Source: Proteus cibi (lineage in GTDB: Bacteria > Pseudomonadota > Gammaproteobacteria > Enterobacterales > Enterobacteriaceae). Taken from it: DNA of 64,000 bases. Position 1 is the stretch's first letter. Every line of letters begins with the position of its first letter. Under the pieces are notes generated by a model that was given only the letters and a program-made list of their open reading frames with translations, had not been told where the DNA came from and did no database searches. The position numbers and the translations under genes are program-made. Shown here piece by piece: positions 38,103 to 47,193 of this stretch. The DNA lies in assembly GCF_003144405.1 (NCBI RefSeq), contig NZ_PENW01000015.1, positions 124,001-188,000 of the forward strand, written 5' to 3'.

Positions 38103-39161
38103 CTATAAAGTACCACCTAAATTTACTTTTATGAAAATGGGTTCTACCTCATTTTTAAACGATTCAAGTGTAAATTTTTGGAAGTTGAGATCGTTATATC
38201 CTCTAAAGAAGAGTATCCCTCGTTCTAAATCGGTGAGTGTTGTCCATACTGAAAACTCGCTTGTATGAAGCGCTTTTAATGTGTTATGACCCAGTAAAGG
38301 ATCGATGGTAGAATTTTTAGGGCGATCAAAACGGTTCATAATATGTGCCAGTTCAACAAGTTGTGTGTCCTGATCAAAAACTTGGTGATAATACGTTGTG
38401 TAATAGACAGCACGAATAAATCTATCAACAGAAGTATCAGCGCTAGGCAATGTTGCTAACGCAATTCCACTATCAGGTTGTTTTATCTTAATATTACCCA
38501 GTGTGCTGGTGGAAATATTAATATTAGAAAGATGAGTGTAATTATTTAAGTTGGTCAGATGCCATGGAAATAAGGGGCCATTAGTCATGCAATAAGTTGG
38601 ATTATCATAAATATGCAATTTCCCTTCTGAAACTTCAACAACAATGCAGGCTCCCGTTTTATCATAAAAAGCATAATGGAAGGGGCTGGGTAAATTGTGT
38701 AATAGAAATAACTTTTGCGACCAAAATGCTGTTTTAGGGATGTTTTGTTTTAATTCTTCAACGGTTGCGTATTGTGCTAAAGCCCATTCACCAATTGCGG
38801 CGATAGGCACGGAGGTTGCGTAATTTTCAGGGCTAATATCATTGAGTTTTGAATCAGGAAGCATGTTCAAACTAAAAGAAAGTCCTTCTGTATTGACTCC
38901 TTCAAGTACGTCTTTTGTTCCTTCTAAATTAATGGGTGCTGTAATGGCGATAAAAGGGTATTTAACGGCATATTTTAATCCCGGGGTACCATCGGGGGCA
39001 TTTTGTTGGAAAGTATGAGCTTTAGGATAATATGCAAATATCGAGGCAGGTTTGTCTACTGAAAATTCCATTGTTCTACCATGATAAATACGATTTTTCT
39101 TATCTTTAATCGCAAGGGTAGTACAGGCAAAAGCATGGGTATTTATTGTGTCATCAGACAT
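38103..39161 (-). CDS. Choloylglycine hydrolase / penicillin V acylase family Ntn-hydrolase
   Basis: 352-aa protein of the linear amide C-N hydrolase family, which includes bile salt hydrolases, penicillin V acylases and acyl-homoserine lactone acylases. The expected nucleophile is Cys13 (HAFACTTLAI), so a 12-residue propeptide would have to be removed. Arg29 in GRTMEF lies 16 residues on, the family spacing, but the usual aspartate three residues later is Glu32. The motif TNGPLFPWHLTNLNNY fits the conserved Asn region and SVDRFIRAVYY the later arginine. No signal peptide is seen, so it is probably cytoplasmic. The substrate is unknown. It is inserted between lpp and pykF, unlike E. coli. Confidence 0.82.
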   Translation of the reverse strand: MSDDTINTHAFACTTLAIKDKKNRIYHGRTMEFSVDKPASIFAYYPKAHTFQQNAPDGTPGLKYAVKYPFIAITAPINLEGTKDVLEGVNTEGLSFSLNMLPDSKLNDISPENYATSVPIAAIGEWALAQYATVEELKQNIPKTAFWSQKLFLLHNLPSPFHYAFYDKTGACIVVEVSEGKLHIYDNPTYCMTNGPLFPWHLTNLNNYTHLSNINISTSTLGNIKIKQPDSGIALATLPSADTSVDRFIRAVYYTTYYHQVFDQDTQLVELAHIMNRFDRPKNSTIDPLLGHNTLKALHTSEFSVWTTLTDLERGILFFRGYNDLNFQKFTLESFKNEVEPIFIKVNLGGTL

Positions 39162-39271
39162 TTTACATCCTTATTTTACTTACATATATAAAATAGTTTA
39201 TTAAAAGCATAGAAGAAATAAGGACAGTAAGAGAGGAAAATTCAGCAGAATAAAAGAAAATAGGGGAAGAG

Positions 39272-39298
39272 AAAAAAAACGCCACGATAACCGTGGCG
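39272..39298 (-). terminator. Terminator of pykF
   Basis: Stem CGCCACG / CGTGGCG (39280-39286, 39292-39298) with a five-base loop, and a run of eight T on the minus strand (39272-39279). Confidence 0.88.
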
Positions 39299-39323
39299 CT
39301 TTAGCTATTGACGTACTATTAAA

Positions 39324-40736
39324 TTATAGAACGTGAACAGATGAAGTATTTGTTGTACCGCTATCAACTAGGGCACCTGTCACCATCACAACACGCTCAC
39401 CAGCATGAGCTAAACCACTTGCTAATGCCGCTTCTTTACCGATACGGTAGAAGTCGTCAGTAGAAGCGATTTCGTTAACTAATTGTGTTGTTACACCTTT
39501 AACTAAGAGTAACTGACGAGCTGTTTCTTCGTTGTTTGTTAATGCTAAGATAGGTGCGGTTGGGAAATATTTACGGATAGAACGCGCTGATTTACCACCG
39601 AAGGTTGCAACAACAATCAGAGGGGCATCTAAGTTTTCAGCCATTTCTACCGCACCGCGACAAACTGCTTCAGTTACACGTAATTTTGCAGCAGTTTGTT
39701 TGTAATCAAGGCGAGATTGCATGATACGATCTGTACGATCACAGATAGTTGCCATGATAGTCACAGCTTCTACTGGGTATTTACCTTTCGCACTTTCACC
39801 TGACAACATAACAGCATCAGTACCATCTAAGATAGCATTCGCAACGTCACCCGCTTCAGCACGAGTAGGGCGTGGGTTTTTGATCATTGAATCTAACATT
39901 TGCGTTGCAGTGATAACCACTTTACGCGCAGCGTTACATTTTTCGATCATCATTTTTTGTGCGAAGATAACTTCTTCAACTGGGATCTCAACACCTAAGT
40001 CACCACGAGCAACCATGATGCCGTCAGAGGCTTCTAAAATCTCATCAAAATTGTTTAAACCTTCTTGGTTTTCAATTTTAGAGATGATCATAATGTTTTC
40101 GCCGCCGTGTGCATTTAAATGAGCACGCATTTCTTCAACGTCAGAACGTTTACGAATAAATGATGCCGCAACGAAATCAACACCTTGTTCGCAACCAAAG
40201 ATAAGATCTTGTTTATCTTTTTCAGCTAATGCTGGTAAGCCGATAGACACGCCAGGTAAGTTAACACCTTTGTTTTCACCTAGATCACCGTTGTTTAAAA
40301 CTTCACAAACAACTTCTGTATCAGTGACAGCAGTTACTTTCATGCCGATAAGACCATCATCAACTAACACGGTGTTACCAACAGTCAAGTCTTTCGCGAA
40401 ACCTTCGTAAGTGACAGCAACGCGATCTTTGTTACCCACAACAGTTTTGTCTGTAGTGAATGTGAAAGTTTGACCAGCAACTAAAGCAACATCATTACCA
40501 CCTTCTAATTTGATGGTACGGATTTCTGGACCTTTAGTATCTAATAAGATAGCGGCTTTTTTGCCTGTTTTTGCGCAAACGTTACGCAGATTTTTGATAC
40601 GGTTGCCATGCTCTTCATAGTCACCGTGAGAGAAGTTTAGACGCATAACGTTCATGCCTGCGTCCAGTAATTGATTCAGTTTTTCTTCAGATTCGGTTTT
40701 TGGCCCGATGGTGCAAACAATTTTTGTCTTTTTCAT
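39324..40736 (-). CDS. pykF: PykF, pyruvate kinase I
   Basis: Glycolytic enzyme of 470 aa, the E. coli PykF length, that makes pyruvate and ATP from PEP and is activated by fructose 1,6-bisphosphate. Motifs: [21 protein letters not shown], the active-site [16 protein letters not shown] and [12 protein letters not shown]. The C-terminal allosteric domain is complete (ending [10 protein letters not shown]). It is the opposite reaction to PpsA in the same window. A Cra-like site lies about 255 bp upstream. Confidence 0.96.
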   Translation of the reverse strand: MKKTKIVCTIGPKTESEEKLNQLLDAGMNVMRLNFSHGDYEEHGNRIKNLRNVCAKTGKKAAILLDTKGPEIRTIKLEGGNDVALVAGQTFTFTTDKTVVGNKDRVAVTYEGFAKDLTVGNTVLVDDGLIGMKVTAVTDTEVVCEVLNNGDLGENKGVNLPGVSIGLPALAEKDKQDLIFGCEQGVDFVAASFIRKRSDVEEMRAHLNAHGGENIMIISKIENQEGLNNFDEILEASDGIMVARGDLGVEIPVEEVIFAQKMMIEKCNAARKVVITATQMLDSMIKNPRPTRAEAGDVANAILDGTDAVMLSGESAKGKYPVEAVTIMATICDRTDRIMQSRLDYKQTAAKLRVTEAVCRGAVEMAENLDAPLIVVATFGGKSARSIRKYFPTAPILALTNNEETARQLLLVKGVTTQLVNEIASTDDFYRIGKEAALASGLAHAGERVVMVTGALVDSGTTNTSSVHVL

Positions 40737-40991
40737 GGCAGTCTATTTAATGGTTGTATTGTAATGGATGAATAAGGATTAATGTCGCTGTTTTCTATTA
40801 ACAGTATCAACGGTGCAAAACAGGATGTACAAACTCATCTCCACGGGATAAGTTGCGCAACATGTTAATGGTTCAGCAACATCATAAAAATCTTGTCACT
40901 ATTTTGTATCAAAGGTTGGCAGACATCTTTCATTATAGTCTATCACGATTCATTTGTTCTGTTTTCTAAAGATGCCTGTAAATCAATACGC

Positions 40992-41003
40992 TGAAACCTT
41001 TCA
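40992..41003. promoter_or_regulatory. Cra (FruR)-like operator upstream of pykF
   Basis: TGAAACCTTTCA has the arms TGAAA and TTTCA of the Cra palindrome TGAAACGTTTCA with one changed base in the centre. E. coli pykF is repressed by Cra. It is the only notable element in the 467-bp gap between pykF and the tRNA array, which is otherwise AT-rich and without a supported gene. Confidence 0.5.
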
Positions 41004-41203
41004 ACAAAATTATGTTTCGTATTATAGAGGTTAATTTCTATGAAGAAAATCGAAAAAAGGTAAATTTAAGTGATGTGATCAAAATACAGTGCTGACTGCT
41101 TGTTTTTTAAGCGTTTTGTTGCGCAATAAAATATTGCAAGCTAGATTAATTATTTTGTAGGGTAGATAAGATGAATAAAAATAAGAAAATAGAGAAAGAG
41201 AAA

Positions 41204-41280
41204 TGGTGCGTCCAAGTGGACTCGAACCACCGACCCCCACCATGTCAAGGTGGTGCTCTAACCAACTGAGCTATGGACGC
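41204..41280 (-). tRNA. valT: tRNA-Val (GAC), copy 6 of the transcript
   Basis: 77-base tRNA on the minus strand beginning GCGTCCATAGCTCAGTTGG and ending in encoded CCA. The anticodon stem CCACC / GGTGG holds the loop TTGACAT, so the anticodon is GAC (valine). All six copies are identical. It is the last copy in the direction of transcription. The symbol only marks a valine tRNA; copy names are not assignable from sequence. Confidence 0.97.
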
Positions 41281-41309
41281 ACTGTATTGAGATGTTGCCG
41301 AAAAATAAA

Positions 41310-41386
41310 TGGTGCGTCCAAGTGGACTCGAACCACCGACCCCCACCATGTCAAGGTGGTGCTCTAACCAACTGAGCTATGGACGC
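41310..41386 (-). tRNA. tRNA-Val (GAC), copy 5
   Basis: Identical to the other five copies: anticodon GAC, encoded CCA, 77 bases. A 29-bp spacer, identical in each repeat, separates neighbours. Confidence 0.97.
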
Positions 41387-41415
41387 ACTGTATTGAGATG
41401 TTGCCGAAAAATAAA

Positions 41416-41492
41416 TGGTGCGTCCAAGTGGACTCGAACCACCGACCCCCACCATGTCAAGGTGGTGCTCTAACCAACTGAGCTATGGACGC
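41416..41492 (-). tRNA. tRNA-Val (GAC), copy 4
   Basis: Identical tRNA-Val(GAC) in the same 106-bp repeat. Confidence 0.97.
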
Positions 41493-41521
41493 ACTGTATT
41501 GAGATGTTGCCGAAAAATAAA

Positions 41522-41598
41522 TGGTGCGTCCAAGTGGACTCGAACCACCGACCCCCACCATGTCAAGGTGGTGCTCTAACCAACTGAGCTATGGACGC
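41522..41598 (-). tRNA. tRNA-Val (GAC), copy 3
   Basis: Identical tRNA-Val(GAC) in the same 106-bp repeat. Confidence 0.97.
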
Positions 41599-41627
41599 AC
41601 TGTATTGAGATGTTGCCGAAAAATAAA

Positions 41628-41704
41628 TGGTGCGTCCAAGTGGACTCGAACCACCGACCCCCACCATGTCAAGGTGGTGCTCTAACCAACTGAGCTATGG
41701 ACGC
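41628..41704 (-). tRNA. tRNA-Val (GAC), copy 2
   Basis: Identical tRNA-Val(GAC) in the same 106-bp repeat. Confidence 0.97.
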
Positions 41705-41733
41705 ACTGTATTGAGATGTTGCCGAAAAATAAA

Positions 41734-41810
41734 TGGTGCGTCCAAGTGGACTCGAACCACCGACCCCCACCATGTCAAGGTGGTGCTCTAACCAACTGAG
41801 CTATGGACGC
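41734..41810 (-). tRNA. tRNA-Val (GAC), copy 1 (promoter-proximal)
   Basis: First copy in the direction of transcription, 77 bases, anticodon GAC, encoded CCA. Its 5' flank differs from the repeat spacer and holds the promoter at 41839-41867. Confidence 0.97.
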
Positions 41811-41838
41811 ATTATCTATTGGGTGACAACGGGGACGA

Positions 41839-41867
41839 ATATTAACGAGATGATTCGATTCTGGCAA
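41839..41867 (-). promoter_or_regulatory. Promoter of the tRNA-Val operon
   Basis: On the minus strand a -35 TTGCCA (41862-41867) and a -10 TAATAT (41839-41844) are separated by 17 bp, followed by a GC-rich discriminator (TCGTCCCCG), as is usual for stringently controlled stable RNA promoters. The first tRNA begins about 28 bp downstream of the -10. Confidence 0.7.
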
Positions 41868-41958
41868 GAGGAAAAACACAAATTTATATTCAACTGCTCG
41901 TATTTAAAGCTATTTGTTGATATTTGTGTCATTCCCTTGCCTAAATAACCGTTTCTCT

Positions 41959-43332
41959 TTAACGCTCTGAGCGTAATAACACCACTTCATCAGATTGACG
42001 TTGGATCCACCAAATACGAGAACCCATCATAATGGCTGAGGCCGTTAAACCTAAAATAAAGCCAATCCAGAAACCAGCAGGTCCCATGGCTTCAACAAAG
42101 TAATTAGTGCGTCCTAATATATAACCAGAAGGCAACCCAATTACCCAGTAGGCAATAAAGGTAATAAAGAAGATAGAGCGGGTATCTTTATAACCTCGTA
42201 ATACACCTGAGCCAATAACCTGTACAGAATCTGATAACTGATAAAGCGCAGCGAATAACATAAGATGAGAAGCTAATGTCACTACTTCAATATTATCGTT
42301 ATACATTAACGCGATTTTTTCTCTAAAGATGATAGAGAAAATGGCGGTACAACTTGCTAACATTAGCCCAACCGCAAGTGCTGTAATCGCTGAAGTACGA
42401 GCTTGTTCTGTGGAACGTTGCCCTAAGTTATGACCAACACGGATTGTCGCTGCTATTCCCAATGAAAGCGGGAACATAAACATTAGAGAACTAAAGTTAA
42501 GTGCTATCTGATGGCTCGCAACCGCAGTAACGCCTAAAGGTGAAACTAATAATGCCACAACGGCAAACAGTGTTACTTCAAAGAATAAGGCTAAACCAAC
42601 AGGTAATCCTAAAAATGTAATACGTTTTATCGTGTGGAAATCAGGGCTTACTAAACGTTTCTTTGGCATAACGTCACGTTGTGTCGGTGCTCGACGCACG
42701 TAATAACGCATCATTAAGAACATTGCCCAGAAAACAGAGGCCGTCGCAACACCACAACCAATCCCCCCTAATTGTGGGGCACCAAATTTACCGTAAATAA
42801 AGGCATAGTTAACAGGGATATTAATTAATAAGCCAATAAAACCAATTATCATGCCAGGTTTTGTTTTGGATAATCCCTCACATTGACTTCTTAACACTTG
42901 ATAATAAAGGCAACCGGGTGCACCCCACATAATGGCATGAATAAATCCAATGGCTTTTTCGGCTAATTCAGGTTCGATATCATGTTGCGCTTCAATAATA
43001 AAACGGCTGTTATAAAGAATAGCAATGACCATGATGGATAAGAAAGTGGCGAGCCAAAACCCTTGCTGTGTACGATTAGCAATGTGTTTTCGTTGTCCTG
43101 AACCATTTAATTGTGCAACGATTGGGGTTAATGCCATTAATATGCCTTGACCTAATAAAATCGTTGGTAACCAAATAGACGTACCTACTGCCACCGCCGA
43201 CATTTCTGTGGCATTTACAGCACCCGCCATGACAGTATCAACCACACCCATTGCTGTTTGGGAAAATTGCGCGATGATAACGGGGATACCGAGAGCAAGT
43301 AAGCTACGCGCTTCTCTTATGTACTTCTGCAC
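41959..43332 (-). CDS. mdtK: MdtK, MATE-family multidrug efflux pump
   Basis: Na+/H+-coupled MATE exporter of 457 aa with twelve hydrophobic helices. I took GTG 43332 as start: it follows an AAAGG ribosome binding site, gives [21 protein letters not shown] after the initiator, and yields exactly the length of E. coli MdtK. A longer ATG frame upstream adds 29 hydrophobic residues not in the family. Motifs: [42 protein letters not shown]. It is divergent from ribE, as in E. coli. Confidence 0.93.
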   Translation of the reverse strand: MQKYIREARSLLALGIPVIIAQFSQTAMGVVDTVMAGAVNATEMSAVAVGTSIWLPTILLGQGILMALTPIVAQLNGSGQRKHIANRTQQGFWLATFLSIMVIAILYNSRFIIEAQHDIEPELAEKAIGFIHAIMWGAPGCLYYQVLRSQCEGLSKTKPGMIIGFIGLLINIPVNYAFIYGKFGAPQLGGIGCGVATASVFWAMFLMMRYYVRRAPTQRDVMPKKRLVSPDFHTIKRITFLGLPVGLALFFEVTLFAVVALLVSPLGVTAVASHQIALNFSSLMFMFPLSLGIAATIRVGHNLGQRSTEQARTSAITALAVGLMLASCTAIFSIIFREKIALMYNDNIEVVTLASHLMLFAALYQLSDSVQVIGSGVLRGYKDTRSIFFITFIAYWVIGLPSGYILGRTNYFVEAMGPAGFWIGFILGLTASAIMMGSRIWWIQRQSDEVVLLRSER

Positions 43333-43645
43333 GCATACACCTTTATTTATTATAAGAAAACGAAAAGAAAGGAAGAGAACAAACGTCGTATTGTTAAAAT
43401 GACGTAAAGAGATCCTCAAGACCGCTTATTCTAATGATAAAAGTTTAATTAGCAACGAAAGAAGTTTAGCTTTTCAAACACAGAATTTTGATAATTTATT
43501 GGGTATTTTTACGTTATATTTAACGGCAATAATCGACAAAGAATAAATGCGATATTTGTTCCTTTGCATTAATACGAGCTATGTTATCCTTAATAGCATA
43601 AACCTAAATTGAGTTTACAAGTTTATCGACCCAAGGAGATGTCAG

Positions 43646-44317
43646 ATGTTTACAGGTATTGTTCAGGGAAAAGGGCGGGTTATTGCTATCGAAGATAAAG
43701 GCGATTTTCGTACCCATATCATTGAATTACCCAACGAGTTAGTCGGCAATTTAGAAACAGGTGCTTCTGTTGCAAATAATGGTTGCTGTTTAACTGTCAC
43801 TAAAATTGAAGGGACAAAAATTAGCTTTGATTTAGTGAAAGAGACATTACGTTTAACTAACCTTGGCGAATTAAAAGTCGGTTCAGAAGTCAATATTGAA
43901 CGTGCGGCTAAATATGGTGATGAAATTGGTGGCCATGTGATGTCGGGTCATATTGTAACAACCGCTGAAGTTGCCAAAATTATTACATCAGAAAATAATT
44001 TACAAATTTGGTTTCGTATCTTTGATAAAGCATTAATGAAGTACATTTTACACAAAGGGTTTATTGGTATTGATGGGATCAGTCTAACGGTGGGCGATGT
44101 AGTTAATAACCGTTTTTGTGTCCATTTAATTCCTGAAACTCGTGATAGAACGACATTGGGTCGTAAACGCCTTGGTGATAAAGTCAATATTGAACTTGAC
44201 CCTCAAACTCAGGCGATTGTCGATACAGTAGAGCGCGTTATGGCACAACAAGCACAGCAACAAGCTTTATTAGCAGCACAACAAATTGAAAATGAAGAGC
44301 AAGCTTCACATAATTAA
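43646..44317 (+). CDS. ribE: RibE (RibC), riboflavin synthase alpha chain
   Basis: Enzyme of 223 aa that makes riboflavin from two molecules of 6,7-dimethyl-8-ribityllumazine. It has two homologous lumazine-binding halves: the first starts MFTGIVQGKGRVI and has GCCLTV; the second has GGHVMSGHIVTTAEV and IDGISLTVGDV. The Gln/Ala-rich tail (about 195-223) is longer than in E. coli by about ten residues. It is monocistronic with a terminator; I see no FMN riboswitch upstream. Confidence 0.95.
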   Translation: MFTGIVQGKGRVIAIEDKGDFRTHIIELPNELVGNLETGASVANNGCCLTVTKIEGTKISFDLVKETLRLTNLGELKVGSEVNIERAAKYGDEIGGHVMSGHIVTTAEVAKIITSENNLQIWFRIFDKALMKYILHKGFIGIDGISLTVGDVVNNRFCVHLIPETRDRTTLGRKRLGDKVNIELDPQTQAIVDTVERVMAQQAQQQALLAAQQIENEEQASHN

Positions 44318-44345
44318 TATATTGCTCTGAAAAGATAATCCAAGA

Positions 44346-44380
44346 AAAAGCCAGTTTATCAATCAAACTGGCTTTTCTCT
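44346..44380 (+). terminator. Bidirectional terminator between ribE and cfa
   Basis: Stem AAAAGCCAGTTT / AAACTGGCTTTT (44346-44357, 44365-44376), T-rich on both strands; it separates two converging genes. Confidence 0.88.
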
Positions 44381-44397
44381 TTTTATAAAAAGAATAA

Positions 44398-45552
44398 TTA
44401 ACGAGGGATCTGTAAACCGCCAATATGGCCTTTAGGGCTGAGTACTATTTGCCATAACTGAATATCTCTGGCACGAAATGCACCCGCACAGGCATTAAGA
44501 TAATAGCTAAACATACGCTTAAAACGCGGTGTGTAATTCGATTCAATATCTGGCCAACTAGCTAAAAAACGCTGATACCATGCCATTAATGTTTTATCGT
44601 AATCAGCGCCAAAGTTATGCCAATCTTCCATCACAAATTTACTGTCCATTGCATGAGCGATTTTTTGAATAGAAGGTAAGCACCCATTAGGAAAGATATA
44701 TTTGCTTATCCAGCTATCTACATTCACTTTATCGCGGTTAGAACCTATTGTGTGTAGTAAAAACAGACCATCGTCCTTTAAATTATGGCGAACCACATCA
44801 AAATAAGTTGCATAATTTTTAGGTCCTACATGTTCGAACATACCCACTGAAACGATACGATCAAATTTTTCATGTAAATCACGATAGTCTTCTAAAATAA
44901 TATTCACATCAAGTCCTTGGCACCGATCTTGTGCCAGTTTCTGTTGTTCAACAGAAATGGTGACACCAGTAACAGAAACGCCAAAGTGTTTGGCTGCATA
45001 GCCTGCCAATCCTCCCCAACCACAGCCAATATCTAATAAGGTCATACCTGGCTTTAAATCTAATTTTCGGCAAATTAAATCTAATTTATGTTCTTGAGCT
45101 TGGGCTAAATTATCTGCATTTTTCCAGTAACCACAGGAATATTGCATATTAGGATCAAGCATGGCAGTAAATAAATCATTCCCTAGATCGTAATGCTCTT
45201 TACCGACCATCCATGCACGTTTTTGTGTTTGTAGATTAAAAAGACGGGCTATCGCAATTTTGAAAATATCGCGTAGATTTTGTGGGAGTTTATTTTCAAG
45301 ACCAGCACGTAAAACTTTATGAAAGAATATATCCAGTCGCTCACAATCCCACCAGCCATCCATATAACTTTCGCCGAGACCTAATGAGCCTTGCTGTAAT
45401 ACTCTTTTATAAAAATTTTGATTATGAACCTGAATATCATAAGGTTCTGAGCCATTAACTCGAATATCAGCGTGAGCTAACAGTTCTATTGCGATCTTTT
45501 TATAAGGATCGTTGGAGGTCTTTCGGCCTTCTTCTACACAAGATGTACTCAT
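44398..45552 (-). CDS. cfa: Cfa, cyclopropane-fatty-acyl-phospholipid synthase
   Basis: SAM-dependent enzyme (384 aa) that adds a methylene bridge to unsaturated acyl chains of membrane phospholipids in stationary phase. The SAM motif is LDIGCGWGGLAGYAAKHFGVSV near residues 170-190, and the conserved GMFEHVGPKNY follows. I took ATG 45552 (MSTSCVEEGRK), which has GGAGA upstream and matches E. coli; an in-frame ATG 36 bases upstream is not supported. Catalytic region and C-terminus are complete. Confidence 0.95.
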   Translation of the reverse strand: MSTSCVEEGRKTSNDPYKKIAIELLAHADIRVNGSEPYDIQVHNQNFYKRVLQQGSLGLGESYMDGWWDCERLDIFFHKVLRAGLENKLPQNLRDIFKIAIARLFNLQTQKRAWMVGKEHYDLGNDLFTAMLDPNMQYSCGYWKNADNLAQAQEHKLDLICRKLDLKPGMTLLDIGCGWGGLAGYAAKHFGVSVTGVTISVEQQKLAQDRCQGLDVNIILEDYRDLHEKFDRIVSVGMFEHVGPKNYATYFDVVRHNLKDDGLFLLHTIGSNRDKVNVDSWISKYIFPNGCLPSIQKIAHAMDSKFVMEDWHNFGADYDKTLMAWYQRFLASWPDIESNYTPRFKRMFSYYLNACAGAFRARDIQLWQIVLSPKGHIGGLQIPR

Positions 45553-45857
45553 ATACTCTCCGCGTAAACTAAGCGGGTTTTGAAACATAAAGCTAAAAAA
45601 GGATGTGTGCAGATTGACAGTATTAAAATGGTATTGTGTTCAGTATGAATTGAACGAATAGAATTAATAAGACAACTAATCTGACATAATCAGCAAATAA
45701 TCTGTTTAATGTCTCAAAATCCGAAAGAAAAATAAATAAAACGCTATTACAGCGTATAGATAAGTATAGAGACGCAGAGTATTTTTCTCTAGAAAAGAAA
45801 AAGGCCATTTTTTATAAAATGACCTTTTTAAGATAATTCTTAAAAGAGAGGCGGAGG
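45553..45857. other. Intergenic region between punC and cfa
   Basis: About 305 bp. It holds the punC terminator at 45797-45830 and presumably the cfa promoter. A minus-strand frame of 61 codons (45623-45808) starts inside the terminator and is not credible. I see nothing else in it. Confidence 0.6.
45797..45830 (-). terminator. Terminator of punC
   Basis: AAAAAGGTCATTTT / AAAATGGCCTTTTT on the minus strand forms a stem with one G-U pair (an A-C clash on the plus strand), followed by T-rich DNA. The orientation therefore fits punC. Confidence 0.7.
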
Positions 45858-47075
45858 TTATTCGGCGGTTTGAACCGTGTGTTTGGTAACAGATTTATTA
45901 CGCTGAATAAAGTAACCAACTGCCATTGGGATTGCTGTTAACGCCATAATTGCAGTGGTGTTAATCAGAGGCTGTTGACTGATAAATGCAGACACAATAA
46001 AACTGGCTAAGCTACAAAGACCCAGTTGAAGTGCATTTTGTAGTGCCGCCGCTTTACCACTGATTTCAGGGTAAGCAGATAAAGCATTAGATACCGCGAT
46101 TGGATAAGATGCACCATTCATTGCAGCCATAATACAGAACGGAATTAAAATAGTTGTTAATGTCGGTTCCGTAAATTTAGCAACAAGGTATAACGCAGTC
46201 ATACTGACAGCATAACCAATTAATAACAGTGGTAGCAGCGTTTTACCTGTCATTTTTGACAGTAAAATACGACAACCATAACCCCCCACCATAAATGCAA
46301 TAGTTTGTGGAATATAACTTAAACCGATATCCTGTGGAGAGTAGCCCATTTTTTCAAGAATGATTGGCGAGCCGGCTAACCAAGCAAAGAAACCTGCACT
46401 ACAAGACGCGTAAACTAATACGTTACCTGTGTAGAGAGGGGATTTTAATAAAGTCATAAAGGAAGCTGAAGATTGGTTTGCATCTGTGACCGACTTCTGT
46501 TTAATGTTTTTTAGCATTAATGTCGGTAACATTAGCACTAACGTTACTGCCATTAACAACATGAAAATCATACGCCAGCCACCGTGATTTAATAATGATG
46601 CACCAATTAAAGGTGCAAGTGCCGGTGATAATGCAACCAGTGGCATAATTAAAGCAAAAACGTGCTGAGCGCGAGATTCATCAAAACGGTCGATGACAAG
46701 CGCTTGCCAAATAACAGCAGCCGAGCAGACGCCGAAAGCTTGTAAGAAGCGCATAGCAAGTAAGCCAGTTGCACTCTCAACCCACAACATACCAAGGCAG
46801 CCTAAAGAGAAAAGGCTTAAACCAATAAGTAGAATAGGTTTACGACCTACTTTGTCAGAAAGTGGTCCCCAAAGTAACTGAGCAATAGCAAAGCCAAATA
46901 AAAAGATACTTAAGCTATTACTAATAGCACCTTCGCTGATAGAGAGTTCACGCTGCATCATACCAAATGCAGGTAAGTACATATCAATAGCTAAGTAACC
47001 TAGCATACTTAAACCCGCTAGGTACACCATAAAGCTCATAGGTGTTTTTGAGTGTGTGGAAGTTTTAGAATTCAT
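45858..47075 (-). CDS. punC: PunC (YdhC), MFS purine nucleoside transporter
   Basis: Bcr/CflA-type major facilitator protein (405 aa) with twelve helices. It shows the MFS motif A GPLSDKVGRKPILLIGL near residues 75-90. In E. coli this gene, ydhC, is adjacent to and divergent from ydhB, and the pair is known as punC/punR, with a role in adenosine use. Here the same pair is present in the same arrangement, next to purR. The purine role is carried over from E. coli. Confidence 0.82.
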   Translation of the reverse strand: MNSKTSTHSKTPMSFMVYLAGLSMLGYLAIDMYLPAFGMMQRELSISEGAISNSLSIFLFGFAIAQLLWGPLSDKVGRKPILLIGLSLFSLGCLGMLWVESATGLLAMRFLQAFGVCSAAVIWQALVIDRFDESRAQHVFALIMPLVALSPALAPLIGASLLNHGGWRMIFMLLMAVTLVLMLPTLMLKNIKQKSVTDANQSSASFMTLLKSPLYTGNVLVYASCSAGFFAWLAGSPIILEKMGYSPQDIGLSYIPQTIAFMVGGYGCRILLSKMTGKTLLPLLLIGYAVSMTALYLVAKFTEPTLTTILIPFCIMAAMNGASYPIAVSNALSAYPEISGKAAALQNALQLGLCSLASFIVSAFISQQPLINTTAIMALTAIPMAVGYFIQRNKSVTKHTVQTAE

Positions 47076-47193
47076 TGTATTTTCTATGTTATGTGATGTA
47101 GAACATTTTATGTATTGTAACTAAGACCTATTTTACTTGTGAAACGGGAATATTTGGTTAATGCTGTGAAAAATTTTCAAAGGAATAAACGCT

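Larger units (their letters stand above)
41204..41810 (-). repeat. Tandem array of 106-bp units (tRNA-Val plus 29-bp spacer)
   Basis: Six tRNA copies at exact 106-bp steps with five identical 29-bp spacers (ACTGTATTGAGATGTTGCCG and nine more bases). E. coli has two valine tRNAs (valV, valW) near pykF and mdtK, so the site is conserved but expanded here. Confidence 0.95.

Noticed and set aside
41204..41810. Regular repeat array resembling a CRISPR
   Set aside because: The 77-base repeated unit folds as a tRNA with a GAC anticodon, and the 29-bp spacers are identical to each other. A CRISPR has variable spacers and short repeats.
41733..41948. Plus-strand open frame of 71 codons
   Set aside because: It runs antisense through a tRNA gene and its promoter, and has no ribosome binding site.
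43333..43419. Upstream extension of mdtK by 29 residues
   Set aside because: The GTG at 43332 has a ribosome binding site and gives exactly the family length.
43533..43645. FMN riboswitch before ribE
   Set aside because: The leader is short and AT-rich, and none of the conserved RFN element blocks are present.
45623..45808. Minus-strand frame of 61 hydrophobic residues between punC and cfa
   Set aside because: It would start inside the punC terminator and has no ribosome binding site; Phe/Leu-rich frames are common in AT-rich DNA.
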